Positions 11,361-20,690 of a DNA stretch of 64,000 bases are shown here, piece by piece (position 1 is the first letter of the stretch; the number at the start of each line of letters is the position of its first letter). The notes beneath the pieces were generated by a model, which was given only the letters and a program-made list of their open reading frames with translations, searched no databases and had not been told where the DNA came from. Made by a program: the position numbers and the translations under genes. The stretch comes from Cichorium intybus (lineage: Eukaryota; Streptophyta; Magnoliopsida; Asterales; Asteraceae): contig CM042010.1 in NCBI GenBank assembly GCA_023525715.1, positions 86,294,884 through 86,358,883 of the forward strand. The letters run 5' to 3'.

Positions 11361-12036
11361 TAATAAAAAAAATCTTTGCTCATCATTTAACTTATACCAC
11401 TTCGTCCTCTTATTTATGGTTCCTTCAAGTATCAACTCCCTCGTCAGAATCGTTCATGTGCATGCTCCCACCTGTCCATATCACTCTATTCAAATCCATG
11501 AGTTGAAACCGGAAAAAAAATAAATAGCAAGAATTTAAACTCAAAAACCAATACATTGATGTAAAAGTAAAAAATTATAGACGAACCCCATTTGATATCT
11601 ATATTTAATCAAAGAATATTGAAATTTATACAAAATGCATGTAATAAAGGCGGATTTCTTAGAAGAAAGAATATACAAAACGAAAATTTGGAAGGAAAGA
11701 AACTAGAAACTTAGAAAACCAAACATGGGATCTTACATAGTGAATAACTCTAATCTAGTCTAATTTGCAGATTCATGTGAGATTAGGAGTAGAACCAAAA
11801 CATCAACTAAGACCGCTACCATCATGAAAGCAGACCCTTATCTAATCTAATAACAAATCCAGAAGAAGAAGAAGAGAAAAAAAAAATCTTCCATTCATTG
11901 ACCATGAATTCCTTGTTATTTACATGAAAAACTAGAAAATGTACAAAATGAAGAAATAAATAATGAGTCGACTATGAAATAAATAATGAGTCGACTATCT
12001 GGTTCTTACTTGGACCAAGGTAGATGAAAGGTGAGA
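11361..12036. other. Spacer between the CACTA and copia insertions
   Basis: No gene is recognised. A word of about 21 bp around CCATTCATTGACCATGAATTC (near 11890) recurs at about 17055, on the far side of the copia element. This may be a remnant of a local duplication. Confidence 0.4.
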
Positions 12037-12041
12037 GATGT

Positions 12042-12357
12042 TGTAGGAATTTTTCACAGGATAAAGACTTTACACGGTTAAAGAAAGAGAGGGGACAGAA
12101 AATCAACAGCAACTATCAACAAGGCTGTTGTCTTGCTTCATTCATCAAAAGAAGGAAAAAGGGACATTCAACACGTACACCATGCCTATCTATTTAAACG
12201 AGAAAGCTAGCAAGAAAAGACAAAGAAACTGACCCTACCACTAGCTAAACTACCAGCACTTAGCCAACATAACTTTAAAATATTCCACTCCACTACTTCT
12301 AAATAAACAAATAAAGAAACGTGCAAAGACCAAACACAACTGTGAACTACTTTAACA
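12042..12357 (-). repeat. 3' LTR of the intact copia element
   Basis: Downstream LTR in element orientation. The polyprotein stop codon (12347-12349) lies just inside it. Confidence 0.95.
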
Positions 12358-15300
12358 TTTTCCCCTTTAGTTCAGAGTTTGTAACGTGCTTTACTCCAAT
12401 TAGATCTCGCATCTCCTCATGTTTCACTTTTGCCATTGGTTTTGTCAATATATCTGCCTTCTGCCTTTTACTGCAAACATGAGCCACTGTTATCTTTCCA
12501 TCTTCCACACATTCTCTTATGAAGTGGAACCTTATATCGATATGCTTGCTTCTACCATGAAATACAGGATTCCTCATGAGATCAAGGGCTGACTGGTTAT
12601 CAACATACAGAGCTGCAGGTGGGATGTTTTGACCAGTGATTTCAGCAAGAAGACGATGTAACCAAATTCCTTGACAAGCTGCCATAGTTGCTGCCATAAA
12701 TTCTGCCTCACATGAAGACAAAGCTACACAACGTTGTTTCTGGGATGTCCATGACACCAGATTGTCATTCAAATAAAAAACCATCCCACTTGTGCTTCTC
12801 CTGTCAACCTCATCATTCCCCATATCACTATCTGAATACCCAGAAATAGTTATTTTTCCTTCTCCTTTTGTGTAAACTAAGCCATAATCCATAGTGCCCT
12901 TTACGTATCTTAGGATACCTTTTACAGCTTGAAGATGTTTCATGGTTGGTTTTTCCATGAAGCGGCTGACTACTCCAACCGCAAAAGATATATCAGGACG
13001 GGTGTGAGTTAAATACCTGAGTCCTCCTACTATGCTCCTGTATTCTGTGGGATTTACAAGCTCTCCTCCTTCATCTTTAGTCAGCTTCAACTTATGCTCC
13101 ATTGGACTTTTAGTGGGGTTGCACTCTAACATTCGGGTCTTGACAAGGATAGTTTTGGCATATGCTTCTTGCTTTAATGTGATACCAGTTTCATGTTGAC
13201 TTACCTCAATCCCCAAGTAGTAAGTCAGTAACCCAAGGTCACTCATTTCAAACTTGGCATTCATCTCCAGTTTGAAGTTTTTCACATCATTATGGCAGCT
13301 TCCTGTAACCAGTAGATCATCAACATACACCCCTACAACCAAAGTGTTTCCTTGCTTCTTTCTAGTGTACACAGAGTATTCTTGACGGCACCTAGTGAAT
13401 CCCAAGCTTTTCAGATACTTATCCAAACAGGCATTCCAAGCTCTGGGAGCTTGTTTCAGCCCGTAAAGAGCTTTTGACAATTTATACACCTTGTCAATTT
13501 CACTTTTCTTTTCGAAACCTTCAGGCTGGGTAACGTAGACTTCTTCCTCCAAATTTCCATTCAGGAACGCTGACTTCACATCGAGGTGATGCACACCCCA
13601 ACCATTTGAGCCTGCAAGAGCTAGAATGACTCGTACTGTTTCGATTCTCGCAACTGGCGCGAAGACTTCATCATAATCGATACCATGTTTCTGCACATAT
13701 CCCTTTGCTACAATTCTTGCTTTGTGCTTCAGAATTTTCCCACTTGGATCTCGTTTTACCTTGAACACCCACTTCAAACCAATTGGTTTTCGACCCTTTG
13801 GAAGCTCAACAAGATTCCAGGTTTTATTTTTCTCAATTGATGTTAACTCTGCTCTCATCGCATTCACCCATTCACTTCTTTTCCTTGCCTCTGCATATGA
13901 ACTTGGTTCTTCACTGTCGTGGATTAGTAATAATTGCTCGGCATTTTGGTATAGATCGGTTAGTAACCGGTAACGCTTGGGAGCGCCGCCCCCTGTAGAA
14001 CTTGAGGTCGTGCTTGAAGAGCCGACTGATGAAGCTGGGGTTACAGGCGAATCTGGTACCTGATGTGGTGAGTTTAATGGACTAGCATGTGGGCTTGTGT
14101 GAGAGTTTACCTGGGGAGTAATGGGGTCTGGCCCACTTTCAGTCCATGTTTCATCGTTTTGTGGCAGCCCATAGTCAACATCTTCAGGAGTGCCTGGGAT
14201 TGACTCAACCTCAAACTCTTCAGTTTCATTTAGGTCGTACCCTTCCACTGTGAAACTCATACCAGGTGTTGACTTAATTTTCACTGCCTCCTCCCATGAC
14301 CATACACGCTTTTCTTCAAAAATTACATTTCTACTCACATAAATCGACCCCGAATCAGGATCCAATAACCTGTACGCCTTTGTTCCTTTCTCGATTCCAA
14401 GATGTACCACCCTTTTACTCCTGTCATCTAATTTCTTTAAATGACCTTTAGCTATCTTCATGTGGGCAACACATCCAAACACCCTAAGGTGCCCTACGTG
14501 TGGCTTTCTCCCAGTCCATAATTCATACGGTGTAGTCTCCTTGATAGATTTAGTGTTAACCCGGTTCAAGATATACACTGCGTGGCTTACGGCTTCTCCC
14601 CACAATACATCGGGTACTTTCATTGTCTTCATATTGCTTCTTGCCATCTCCATGACTGTCCGATTCCGTCTCTCCACAACGCCATTCTGTTGTGGTGAGA
14701 ATGGTGCCGTGTAATGCCTCTCGATCCCGGTCTCATTACAATATGTAGAGAATTGATTTGAAAGGAACTCACCGCCCCGATCCGTACGAAACACCTTTAT
14801 TCTTTCTCCCGTCTCATTCTCCACTGCTGCCCTGAAGTTCTTGAAAACTCGAAAAGCTTCATCTTTCGTCCTCATTAAGTAGACCCACATTGCCCGTGTA
14901 TGATCATCGACTAATAACATGAAGTATCTATTCCCCGAGGGTGTTGGCGGTGTGACAGGACCACATAAGTCTCCATGCACTAGTTCTAGTCTCTTGTTTG
15001 CTTTATAACTTGATTGTGTGGGGTACGGTTTAGACGACTGCTTCCCTACAAGACAACCTTCACAAAGTTGTGTGGGTTTGTGTATCTTTGGCATTCCTTC
15101 AACCAAATTCTTATCTGACATAACCTTTAATGCATCAAAATTTATGTGACCCATCCTTGTGTGCCAAAGCCACGTTGGCTCACTGACATCTCCCAACATG
15201 CATTCTGACTTTATTGCATTCAACTCAATTTTATAAAGTCGATTTACAGACCTTTGAACCTTCATAAGCAGCTTTCCGGTGACATCTCGAACCCATAAAA

Positions 15301-16630
15301 ATGCATCTTTTATCTTGATTTCATCTCCTCCTTCCGCTAACTGACCCAGGCTAATTATATTACTACATAGATCCGGTATGTAGTATACTTCTTGAAGCTT
15401 TCTTTGCTGCCCGTTCTTACATTCGAAGATTATCGAACCTTTTCCTTCAATTCGGACCTTGGACCCGTTTCCAAAACTAACCAAGCCTTGGATCATCTGA
15501 TTGAGGTCACGAAACTTGTTCTTGTCGCCCGTCATATGGTTGCTAGCGCCCGTGTCGAGATACCATAAACTCGTTTTACTCGCTTCATCACCACCCTTTC
15601 TCAACCGTGGCTTCACGCTTTCTTCGTTAAGATGAACCTCAACAATCTTTTCACAATCGTCAAGAACTGACAGTAAGAGGGCTGGTTCGTTGTCAATTTT
15701 TTCTTGTGTTAAGTTGCTTTCTTGATTTCTTTCACGTCTTGGATTTCCACACTCGGCTGCATAATGACCGTAGTCTTGGCAGTTGTAACACTGCACTTGA
15801 CTCTTGTCTCGACTACCGGATGACCCATGGTTTCCATTCTTTTGCTGGCCAGAGCCACGACCTCCCCGGCCACCACGGTTACTGGTGGTGCCTCTACCGC
15901 GACCTCTGCCTCGACCTCGTGAGCCTCCAAACCCTCCTCTATTCGATTTAGATTTGGAGTCTCCTTCTATCTTCTTCTTGTTTCTCTCTGACCATTCTTG
16001 ATGAGTCAAGAGAAGCCTTCTTTCATCATTATCACCATGCCCCTTCATTCTTTCTTCATGAGCCTTCAATCTTCCGATCACCTCTTCCACTGTCATCTTA
16101 TCTAAATCCCCGAATTGCTCAAGTGTTGAAGCAATTTGAAGAAATTTGGTTGGTACAGCCCTAAGCAGCTTCTTCACCACATAGGATTCGTCTACATTAT
16201 CCCCCAACGTACGCATGGTACTGACTATGTTGCTCACCTTCACAGCGAACTCATCTACACCCTCTGATTCCTTCATACTCAAGGCTTCAAACTCAGCTTT
16301 CAAGGTTTGAATTCTTGCTGTCTTAACTCTATCTGCTCCCATGAACATGGTCTTCAAAGCTTCCCATGCTTCTTTGGCTGTTTTCTTCTCAGCCAATGAA
16401 AGCAATAAATCTTCAGGTATGCCTTGGTAGATGGCTGCCAAAGCCATCTTGTCTTTCTTCACTTCCACCACCGTGTTTGCTGTTCGTGGCTCAACAGCAT
16501 CCCATACACCTTGAGCCTGCATGAACACCCTCATCTTGATTGCCCAAGCTGCATAATTGTTTCTTGATAACATTGGATAGTGGAGTGTGATCTGACCATC
16601 TTTTTCGCTATTGCTAGTGTTTCCTGCCAT
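12347..16630 (-). CDS. Copia gag-pol polyprotein (intact)
   Basis: The frame is open from 16699, but its first ATG lies inside the LTR and the frame then crosses the primer site. The ATG at 16628-16630 (MAGNTSNSEKDGQ) is the likelier start, giving about 1427 residues. Numbering from the 16699 ATG: gag (UBN2 type) about 45-230; a Gly/Arg-rich basic stretch about 255-290; CCHC knuckle CYNCQDYGHYAAEC about 303-316; aspartic protease DTGA about 381; GAG-pre-integrase with HxxxC-like zinc residues about 510-560; integrase core about 570-690 with D (VHGDLCG), D (FRTDRGGEF) and E (PQQNGVVERR); reverse transcriptase about 970-1210 with YVDDLL; RNase H about 1290-1425 ending near ADILTKPM. All expected catalytic residues are present. 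The order PR-IN-RT-RH is diagnostic of copia. No frameshift or stop was seen. Confidence 0.96.
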   Translation of the reverse strand: MAGNTSNSEKDGQITLHYPMLSRNNYAAWAIKMRVFMQAQGVWDAVEPRTANTVVEVKKDKMALAAIYQGIPEDLLLSLAEKKTAKEAWEALKTMFMGADRVKTARIQTLKAEFEALSMKESEGVDEFAVKVSNIVSTMRTLGDNVDESYVVKKLLRAVPTKFLQIASTLEQFGDLDKMTVEEVIGRLKAHEERMKGHGDNDERRLLLTHQEWSERNKKKIEGDSKSKSNRGGFGGSRGRGRGRGRGTTSNRGGRGGRGSGQQKNGNHGSSGSRDKSQVQCYNCQDYGHYAAECGNPRRERNQESNLTQEKIDNEPALLLSVLDDCEKIVEVHLNEESVKPRLRKGGDEASKTSLWYLDTGASNHMTGDKNKFRDLNQMIQGLVSFGNGSKVRIEGKGSIIFECKNGQQRKLQEVYYIPDLCSNIISLGQLAEGGDEIKIKDAFLWVRDVTGKLLMKVQRSVNRLYKIELNAIKSECMLGDVSEPTWLWHTRMGHINFDALKVMSDKNLVEGMPKIHKPTQLCEGCLVGKQSSKPYPTQSSYKANKRLELVHGDLCGPVTPPTPSGNRYFMLLVDDHTRAMWVYLMRTKDEAFRVFKNFRAAVENETGERIKVFRTDRGGEFLSNQFSTYCNETGIERHYTAPFSPQQNGVVERRNRTVMEMARSNMKTMKVPDVLWGEAVSHAVYILNRVNTKSIKETTPYELWTGRKPHVGHLRVFGCVAHMKIAKGHLKKLDDRSKRVVHLGIEKGTKAYRLLDPDSGSIYVSRNVIFEEKRVWSWEEAVKIKSTPGMSFTVEGYDLNETEEFEVESIPGTPEDVDYGLPQNDETWTESGPDPITPQVNSHTSPHASPLNSPHQVPDSPVTPASSVGSSSTTSSSTGGGAPKRYRLLTDLYQNAEQLLLIHDSEEPSSYAEARKRSEWVNAMRAELTSIEKNKTWNLVELPKGRKPIGLKWVFKVKRDPSGKILKHKARIVAKGYVQKHGIDYDEVFAPVARIETVRVILALAGSNGWGVHHLDVKSAFLNGNLEEEVYVTQPEGFEKKSEIDKVYKLSKALYGLKQAPRAWNACLDKYLKSLGFTRCRQEYSVYTRKKQGNTLVVGVYVDDLLVTGSCHNDVKNFKLEMNAKFEMSDLGLLTYYLGIEVSQHETGITLKQEAYAKTILVKTRMLECNPTKSPMEHKLKLTKDEGGELVNPTEYRSIVGGLRYLTHTRPDISFAVGVVSRFMEKPTMKHLQAVKGILRYVKGTMDYGLVYTKGEGKITISGYSDSDMGNDEVDRRSTSGMVFYLNDNLVSWTSQKQRCVALSSCEAEFMAATMAACQGIWLHRLLAEITGQNIPPAALYVDNQSALDLMRNPVFHGRSKHIDIRFHFIRECVEDGKITVAHVCSKRQKADILTKPMAKVKHEEMRDLIGVKHVTNSELKGKMLK
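12358..12368 (-). other. Polypurine tract of the intact copia element
   Basis: The minus strand reads AAAGGGGAAAA directly before the LTR start TGTTAAAG. Confidence 0.75.
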
Positions 16631-16669
16631 TTCTTTACGAGTTTGATACTTTGGCATGCACCAGGTTGT

Positions 16670-16681
16670 GCTCTGATACCA
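16670..16681 (-). other. Primer-binding site of the intact copia element
   Basis: The minus strand reads TGGTATCAGAGC two bases after the 5' LTR end. Confidence 0.9.
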
Positions 16682-16683
16682 AA

Positions 16684-16999
16684 TGTAGGAATTTTTCACA
16701 GGATAAAGACTTTACACGGTTAAAGAAAGAGAGGGGACAGAAAATCAACAGCAACTATCAACAAGGCTGTTGTCTTGCTTCATTCATCAAAAGAAGGAAA
16801 AAGGGACATTCAACACGTACACCATGCCTATCTATTTAAACGAGAAAGCTAGCAAGAAAAGACAAAGAAACTGACCCTACCACTAGCTAAACTACCAGCA
16901 CTTAGCCAACATAACTTTAAAATATTCCACTCCACTACTTCTAAATAAACAAATAAAGAAACGTGCAAAGACCAAACACAACTGTGAACTACTTTAACA
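16684..16999 (-). repeat. 5' (promoter) LTR of the intact copia element
   Basis: It is adjacent to the primer site. A TATA-like TTTAAATAGA on the minus strand at 16831-16840 could position transcription. Confidence 0.95.
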
Positions 17000-17004
17000 G
17001 ATGT

Positions 17005-17298
17005 AAGAGGAGGTCGAGAGCAACAAAGCAAAATTAAAAAAGCAATATTATCCTACCATTCATTGACCATGAATTCCAACAAATTTCAAATCCTAGTAAA
17101 CTAATTTAATTTCATCTTGCATGAATACCGAATCCAACAGAAATTTCAAATTTGTTACCTCTAAACAACATCCGTATTACAAGGCCATACAAATATAAAA
17201 TCCAAATAGTAACATACATAAATAAGCACACTAGCATTTCTAAAAACCAAATAATCACTGAAAATGTACAGTTGAGAATAACTTGCATTCTAGAGGAT
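17005..17298 (-). other. 3' flank of the receptor-like-protein gene
   Basis: About 290 bp between the copia insertion and the receptor stop codon, presumably the 3' untranslated region or terminator. No unambiguous AATAAA was identified. The nearby copia insertion may have displaced native downstream sequence. Confidence 0.45.
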
Positions 17299-20200
17299 CT
17301 ATGCGGCTTCTCTTCCTCTCTTAATCTTGGCAATTCTTACGAGGACTGCAACGTGTATCTTCTCCATGGTTTTCTCAGCAAATGTGAAAAGCTTCCATCT
17401 CCACTGGTTCTTGAAAACCAAAACTCCGATAACACCCCAAAAACCTGTTGCAAAACCACTAACTAGGTCCAAGTAAAACCATACCTTCATCGCCTCATCA
17501 GATGCTTTGTGTTTCTTCACAGCATTCATTGATGGATCTTGAGAATTTGAACAATTGTTTGGCAATGGAAGTCCACATAGACCTTTGTTCCCGGCATATA
17601 TTGATGGATCAGTAAGGGTCTGCAATTGATTTCCTATTGGAATTTGTCCCCACAGGTTGTTGTGTGACAAATTCAGATCACTCAAAAAATTCAAAGCAGC
17701 CATGCTTGGAGGAATCGTCCCGCTCAACTTGTTTCTGGATAAATCAAGAGAAATTAACTTCGCCATATTTCCAATGCTGTCTGGAATACCTCCACTGAGT
17801 TGATTATTAGACAAATTAAGTCCCACCAACATTGAAAGTCGAGTTAACTCGACCGGTATTTCACCAACAAGTTTATTGCTTGAAAGGTCCAAGTTAAAAA
17901 CTATATCCAAAATGTTTGTATATTCAAGATCAACACCTCTCATGACTTGAATCACATTCTCATCAGAATCAAAAGGGACCACTATCCTATGCAGTCCGCT
18001 ACTATTGACCATGGCCTTCAACTCTCCAAAACAGTGGGGGATTCTTCCCATTAAGTTGTTGTATGCAACATCCAAAATTTGAAGATTTGAAGGTTTGCAC
18101 AAAGATAGAGGAATGCTGCCGGTGAAGTTATTTTTGTGTAACCTTAAAACCATCAAAGATGCAAGTTTTTCTCCAATCCATTTGGGTATCTTTCCAGAGA
18201 AGTTATTATCACCCAAATCTAAGATAAACAGATCTGGTAAATTCCCCAGTTCTCGAGGAAGTTCACCGGTAAAGCTATTGTCATTCAATTTTAGCCGAAG
18301 TAGAGATGAAGAGCAAGCTATAACACTGGGAATGATACCAGAGAGCCGATTTGAGCTAAGTATCATGACAAACAACTTTTTCAGATTCTCAAGACACTTG
18401 GGAATTTCTCCAGATAACCTATTTCTGGAAAGATCAAGATATTCCAAATCTGTCCTTCTGCATAACGATCTTGGAATAGACCCATTGAAAAGGTTATTTT
18501 GCACAAGTAATGCCCAATATGGATACCCAGAAGCACGGAAATTTCCCCCATTTGGAAGGTTTGTCAAAGGACCGCTGAGTTTGTTGTGAGAGAGATCTAA
18601 GAAAGGAATGATGGGCATCTTCTGCAACCATGTGGGCAGAGGTCCAGAAATTGTAGTATTGGACAGCACTAACGTCTTAAGTTCCCTTTGATTTTGAAGC
18701 CACTGAGGAAATTCCTTTCCCATATTGCAAGATCTGACTCGAAGATTTACCAACTTGAATGGAGGTATCCACCCACGTGAAACGTTGAAGGTCAACATAG
18801 TGTTGGAAGAAATATCTAAGTGCTTCAGCATCGAAAGATTAGAAAAATGGGCTTCAAAAAGCACTCCTTCTAGAAGATTGTTGGAGGCAACTAGAGAATG
18901 GAGTTTGGAAAGTTGACCAAACGAAACTGGGATTGCCCCTTGCAATAGATTTGAAGACAATGAAATTTCTTGTAATGAAACAAGTCTTCCTAGAGATGTT
19001 GGGATGGGGCCCGATAACCGATTGAATTCGAGATTCAGATATGTTAAAGCTGTTAATTCCCCAAAGGATTCGGGAATAGTACCATTAAAGGAATTAGAAG
19101 AAAGGTCAAGATTGGAAAGTTTCCCAAGGAATGTCGGAATGGGACCGGTTAATAGGTTTTCAGATAGATCCAATACTTCCAAAAATCTTAATCTTCTTAT
19201 AGATTCGGGGATTGGACCCGTCAAGTTGCCACCCGATAGATGTAAGCCTCTTAAATTGGCCAGTCTTCCAAGTGGTTCTGGAATTGTCCCGTTTAGACTC
19301 CAAGCTAAATCCAACGTTTCCAAAGCATATTGGGAGCATTCCGATACGTTTTTTGGAGAATCAATCATTTCTATATCAAAATAATTGTTTGACGCACTCA
19401 ATTGTCTCAGGTGACACTGTCTCCAGATTCCTACATGCTCGATCTGCTTAAACTCGTTAGAAGAAAGACTAAGCTCTAGAAGGTTAGGCATGCTAGGAAC
19501 CGATGAATTCAGCATGTTTCCTGAAAGGTCAAGGACCCTTAGGGAAGTCAAGTTTGTCAATATCGATGGAAATATGCCTTGAATTGTATTATCGCTAAGA
19601 TCGAGGTGCTGGATTTTAGAAGGTGTACTAAGATTAAGATGAGGGGAAGACAGAGACGACTTATCAAGCCCACAACTTGACACATGCAGTTCAGATAAAG
19701 AAGGGATCATGTTTAGCAAGTTTGCAAAGTTTTGTGCCAAACTAAGATCAAAGCATGAAAGATCCAAGAACTCTAGGGTGGTTGTATTTTGAAAAAAGGC
19801 TGGGAGGGGACCTTTGAAAAAATTGAAGCCAAGATCAAGGCGTTCAATGTTGGGAAGTATTATACTCGAATTAAGAAATTGAGCAAGATCAAAATCGGGA
19901 AGTTCACATCTATGCAAACTTAAGTCTTTCAAGAAAGGAATCATGTAAAGCAACATGCCCCAGTTTTGTGCTTCACTAAGATCCGATGAACTCAAATCGA
20001 GATGCTCGAGTGATGAAAGGCCAAAACTCCATGCCATATCATCTGCCCTTAGGTCATAGTTTGAATGGAGATCAAGAACCTTTAAATTAGAAAGATTCCC
20101 AATGTGGTGAGGAATATTACCTTGAAAATCAGCATAAGAGAGATTGAGGTAGCTCAGCTGTTTGAAGGATCCAATGAACTCGGGGATCCGGCTTCCACCA

Positions 20201-20583
20201 AAATCGTTCCCACTCAAGTCCAAGTAATTGAGATGCCTCAACTCCGCCAAAGAGGAGCTCACCTCATTACCAACTAAGTAGCAGCCATCGTCTTTTTCAG
20301 GATCAAAAAGATATGCCATGTCTCCTCTGAGATCAACGCGTCCAACATGTCCAGTGACACCGTGGCACTGGATTCTTTCCCACGAACAACAGTCATTGCC
20401 TACCCATGATGACAACATTCCAGAAGGATCTTTAACGCTTTTTTTTAATTTGAGAAGAGCAAGTCGCTCTTGCTCAGAGCAAACGACAGTGACATTTCCG
20501 ACGCCCAAACAAGTGTGTTTGGTTGCGACCAAATAAACACATACGAAAACGAGATGAAGCCCCAAACCCCTCATATTCCCCAT
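17299..20583 (-). CDS. EIX-type leucine-rich-repeat receptor-like protein
   Basis: A single-exon frame (1105 codons from the upstream ATG at 20616; about 1094 from 20583). The 20583 start (MGNMRGLGLHLVFVCVYLVA) gives a clean signal peptide. Domain order: signal peptide; LRRNT_2 with the paired-Cys CCSW motif (SEQERLALLKLKKSV...NDCCSWERIQC); about 30 extracellular LRRs; an island region (about 45 residues, ending VMRGVDLEY); four more LRRs; a Cys-containing C-cap (GNKGLCGLPLPNNC); an acidic/basic juxtamembrane stretch; one transmembrane helix with a GxxxG motif (SGFATGFWGVIGVLVF); and a short basic tail of about 35 residues without a kinase. This is the layout of cell-surface immune receptors such as tomato EIX receptors, which signal through SOBIR1 and BAK1 co-receptors. 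The ligand cannot be predicted. The frame is intact. A C-terminal fragment of a paralogue lies at 23087-23435. Confidence 0.93.
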   Translation of the reverse strand: MGNMRGLGLHLVFVCVYLVATKHTCLGVGNVTVVCSEQERLALLKLKKSVKDPSGMLSSWVGNDCCSWERIQCHGVTGHVGRVDLRGDMAYLFDPEKDDGCYLVGNEVSSSLAELRHLNYLDLSGNDFGGSRIPEFIGSFKQLSYLNLSYADFQGNIPHHIGNLSNLKVLDLHSNYDLRADDMAWSFGLSSLEHLDLSSSDLSEAQNWGMLLYMIPFLKDLSLHRCELPDFDLAQFLNSSIILPNIERLDLGFNFFKGPLPAFFQNTTTLEFLDLSCFDLSLAQNFANLLNMIPSLSELHVSSCGLDKSSLSSPHLNLSTPSKIQHLDLSDNTIQGIFPSILTNLTSLRVLDLSGNMLNSSVPSMPNLLELSLSSNEFKQIEHVGIWRQCHLRQLSASNNYFDIEMIDSPKNVSECSQYALETLDLAWSLNGTIPEPLGRLANLRGLHLSGGNLTGPIPESIRRLRFLEVLDLSENLLTGPIPTFLGKLSNLDLSSNSFNGTIPESFGELTALTYLNLEFNRLSGPIPTSLGRLVSLQEISLSSNLLQGAIPVSFGQLSKLHSLVASNNLLEGVLFEAHFSNLSMLKHLDISSNTMLTFNVSRGWIPPFKLVNLRVRSCNMGKEFPQWLQNQRELKTLVLSNTTISGPLPTWLQKMPIIPFLDLSHNKLSGPLTNLPNGGNFRASGYPYWALLVQNNLFNGSIPRSLCRRTDLEYLDLSRNRLSGEIPKCLENLKKLFVMILSSNRLSGIIPSVIACSSSLLRLKLNDNSFTGELPRELGNLPDLFILDLGDNNFSGKIPKWIGEKLASLMVLRLHKNNFTGSIPLSLCKPSNLQILDVAYNNLMGRIPHCFGELKAMVNSSGLHRIVVPFDSDENVIQVMRGVDLEYTNILDIVFNLDLSSNKLVGEIPVELTRLSMLVGLNLSNNQLSGGIPDSIGNMAKLISLDLSRNKLSGTIPPSMAALNFLSDLNLSHNNLWGQIPIGNQLQTLTDPSIYAGNKGLCGLPLPNNCSNSQDPSMNAVKKHKASDEAMKVWFYLDLVSGFATGFWGVIGVLVFKNQWRWKLFTFAEKTMEKIHVAVLVRIAKIKRGREAA

Positions 20584-20679
20584 TATCGACGCTAAATCGT
20601 GAAATTTTGAAAACAAATTGGAGTGAAAAAGATGAGTTGTTATGATGAACTGATGGGTTCTTATGATGAAAACCTAGTT

Positions 20680-20690
20680 GATATATATAG
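20680..20690 (-). promoter_or_regulatory. TATA box of the receptor-like-protein gene
   Basis: The minus strand reads CTATATATATC about 100 bp upstream of the chosen ATG. This is a plausible core promoter position with a 5' leader of roughly 65-75 bases. Confidence 0.6.

Larger units (their letters stand above)
12042..16999 (-). mobile_element. Intact Ty1/copia LTR retrotransposon
   Basis: Two 316-bp LTRs (12042-12357, 16684-16999), TG...CA, read identical by eye and are flanked by the 5-bp duplication GATGT (12037-12041, 17000-17004). A tRNA-iMet primer site lies inside the right LTR, a polypurine tract lies inside the left one, and a single uninterrupted gag-pol frame fills the interior. 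Identical LTRs plus an open frame indicate a very recent insertion that may still be competent. It landed about 300 bp beyond the stop codon of the receptor-like-protein gene, in the same orientation. Confidence 0.97.

Noticed and set aside
12347..16699. Start of the copia polyprotein at the first ATG (16699)
   Set aside because: That ATG lies in the LTR and the frame crosses the primer-binding site. The ATG at 16630 gives a normal gag start.
18095..18589. Plus-strand frames antisense to the receptor gene (also 19004-19384)
   Set aside because: They are shadows of the LRR coding sequence with no independent support.
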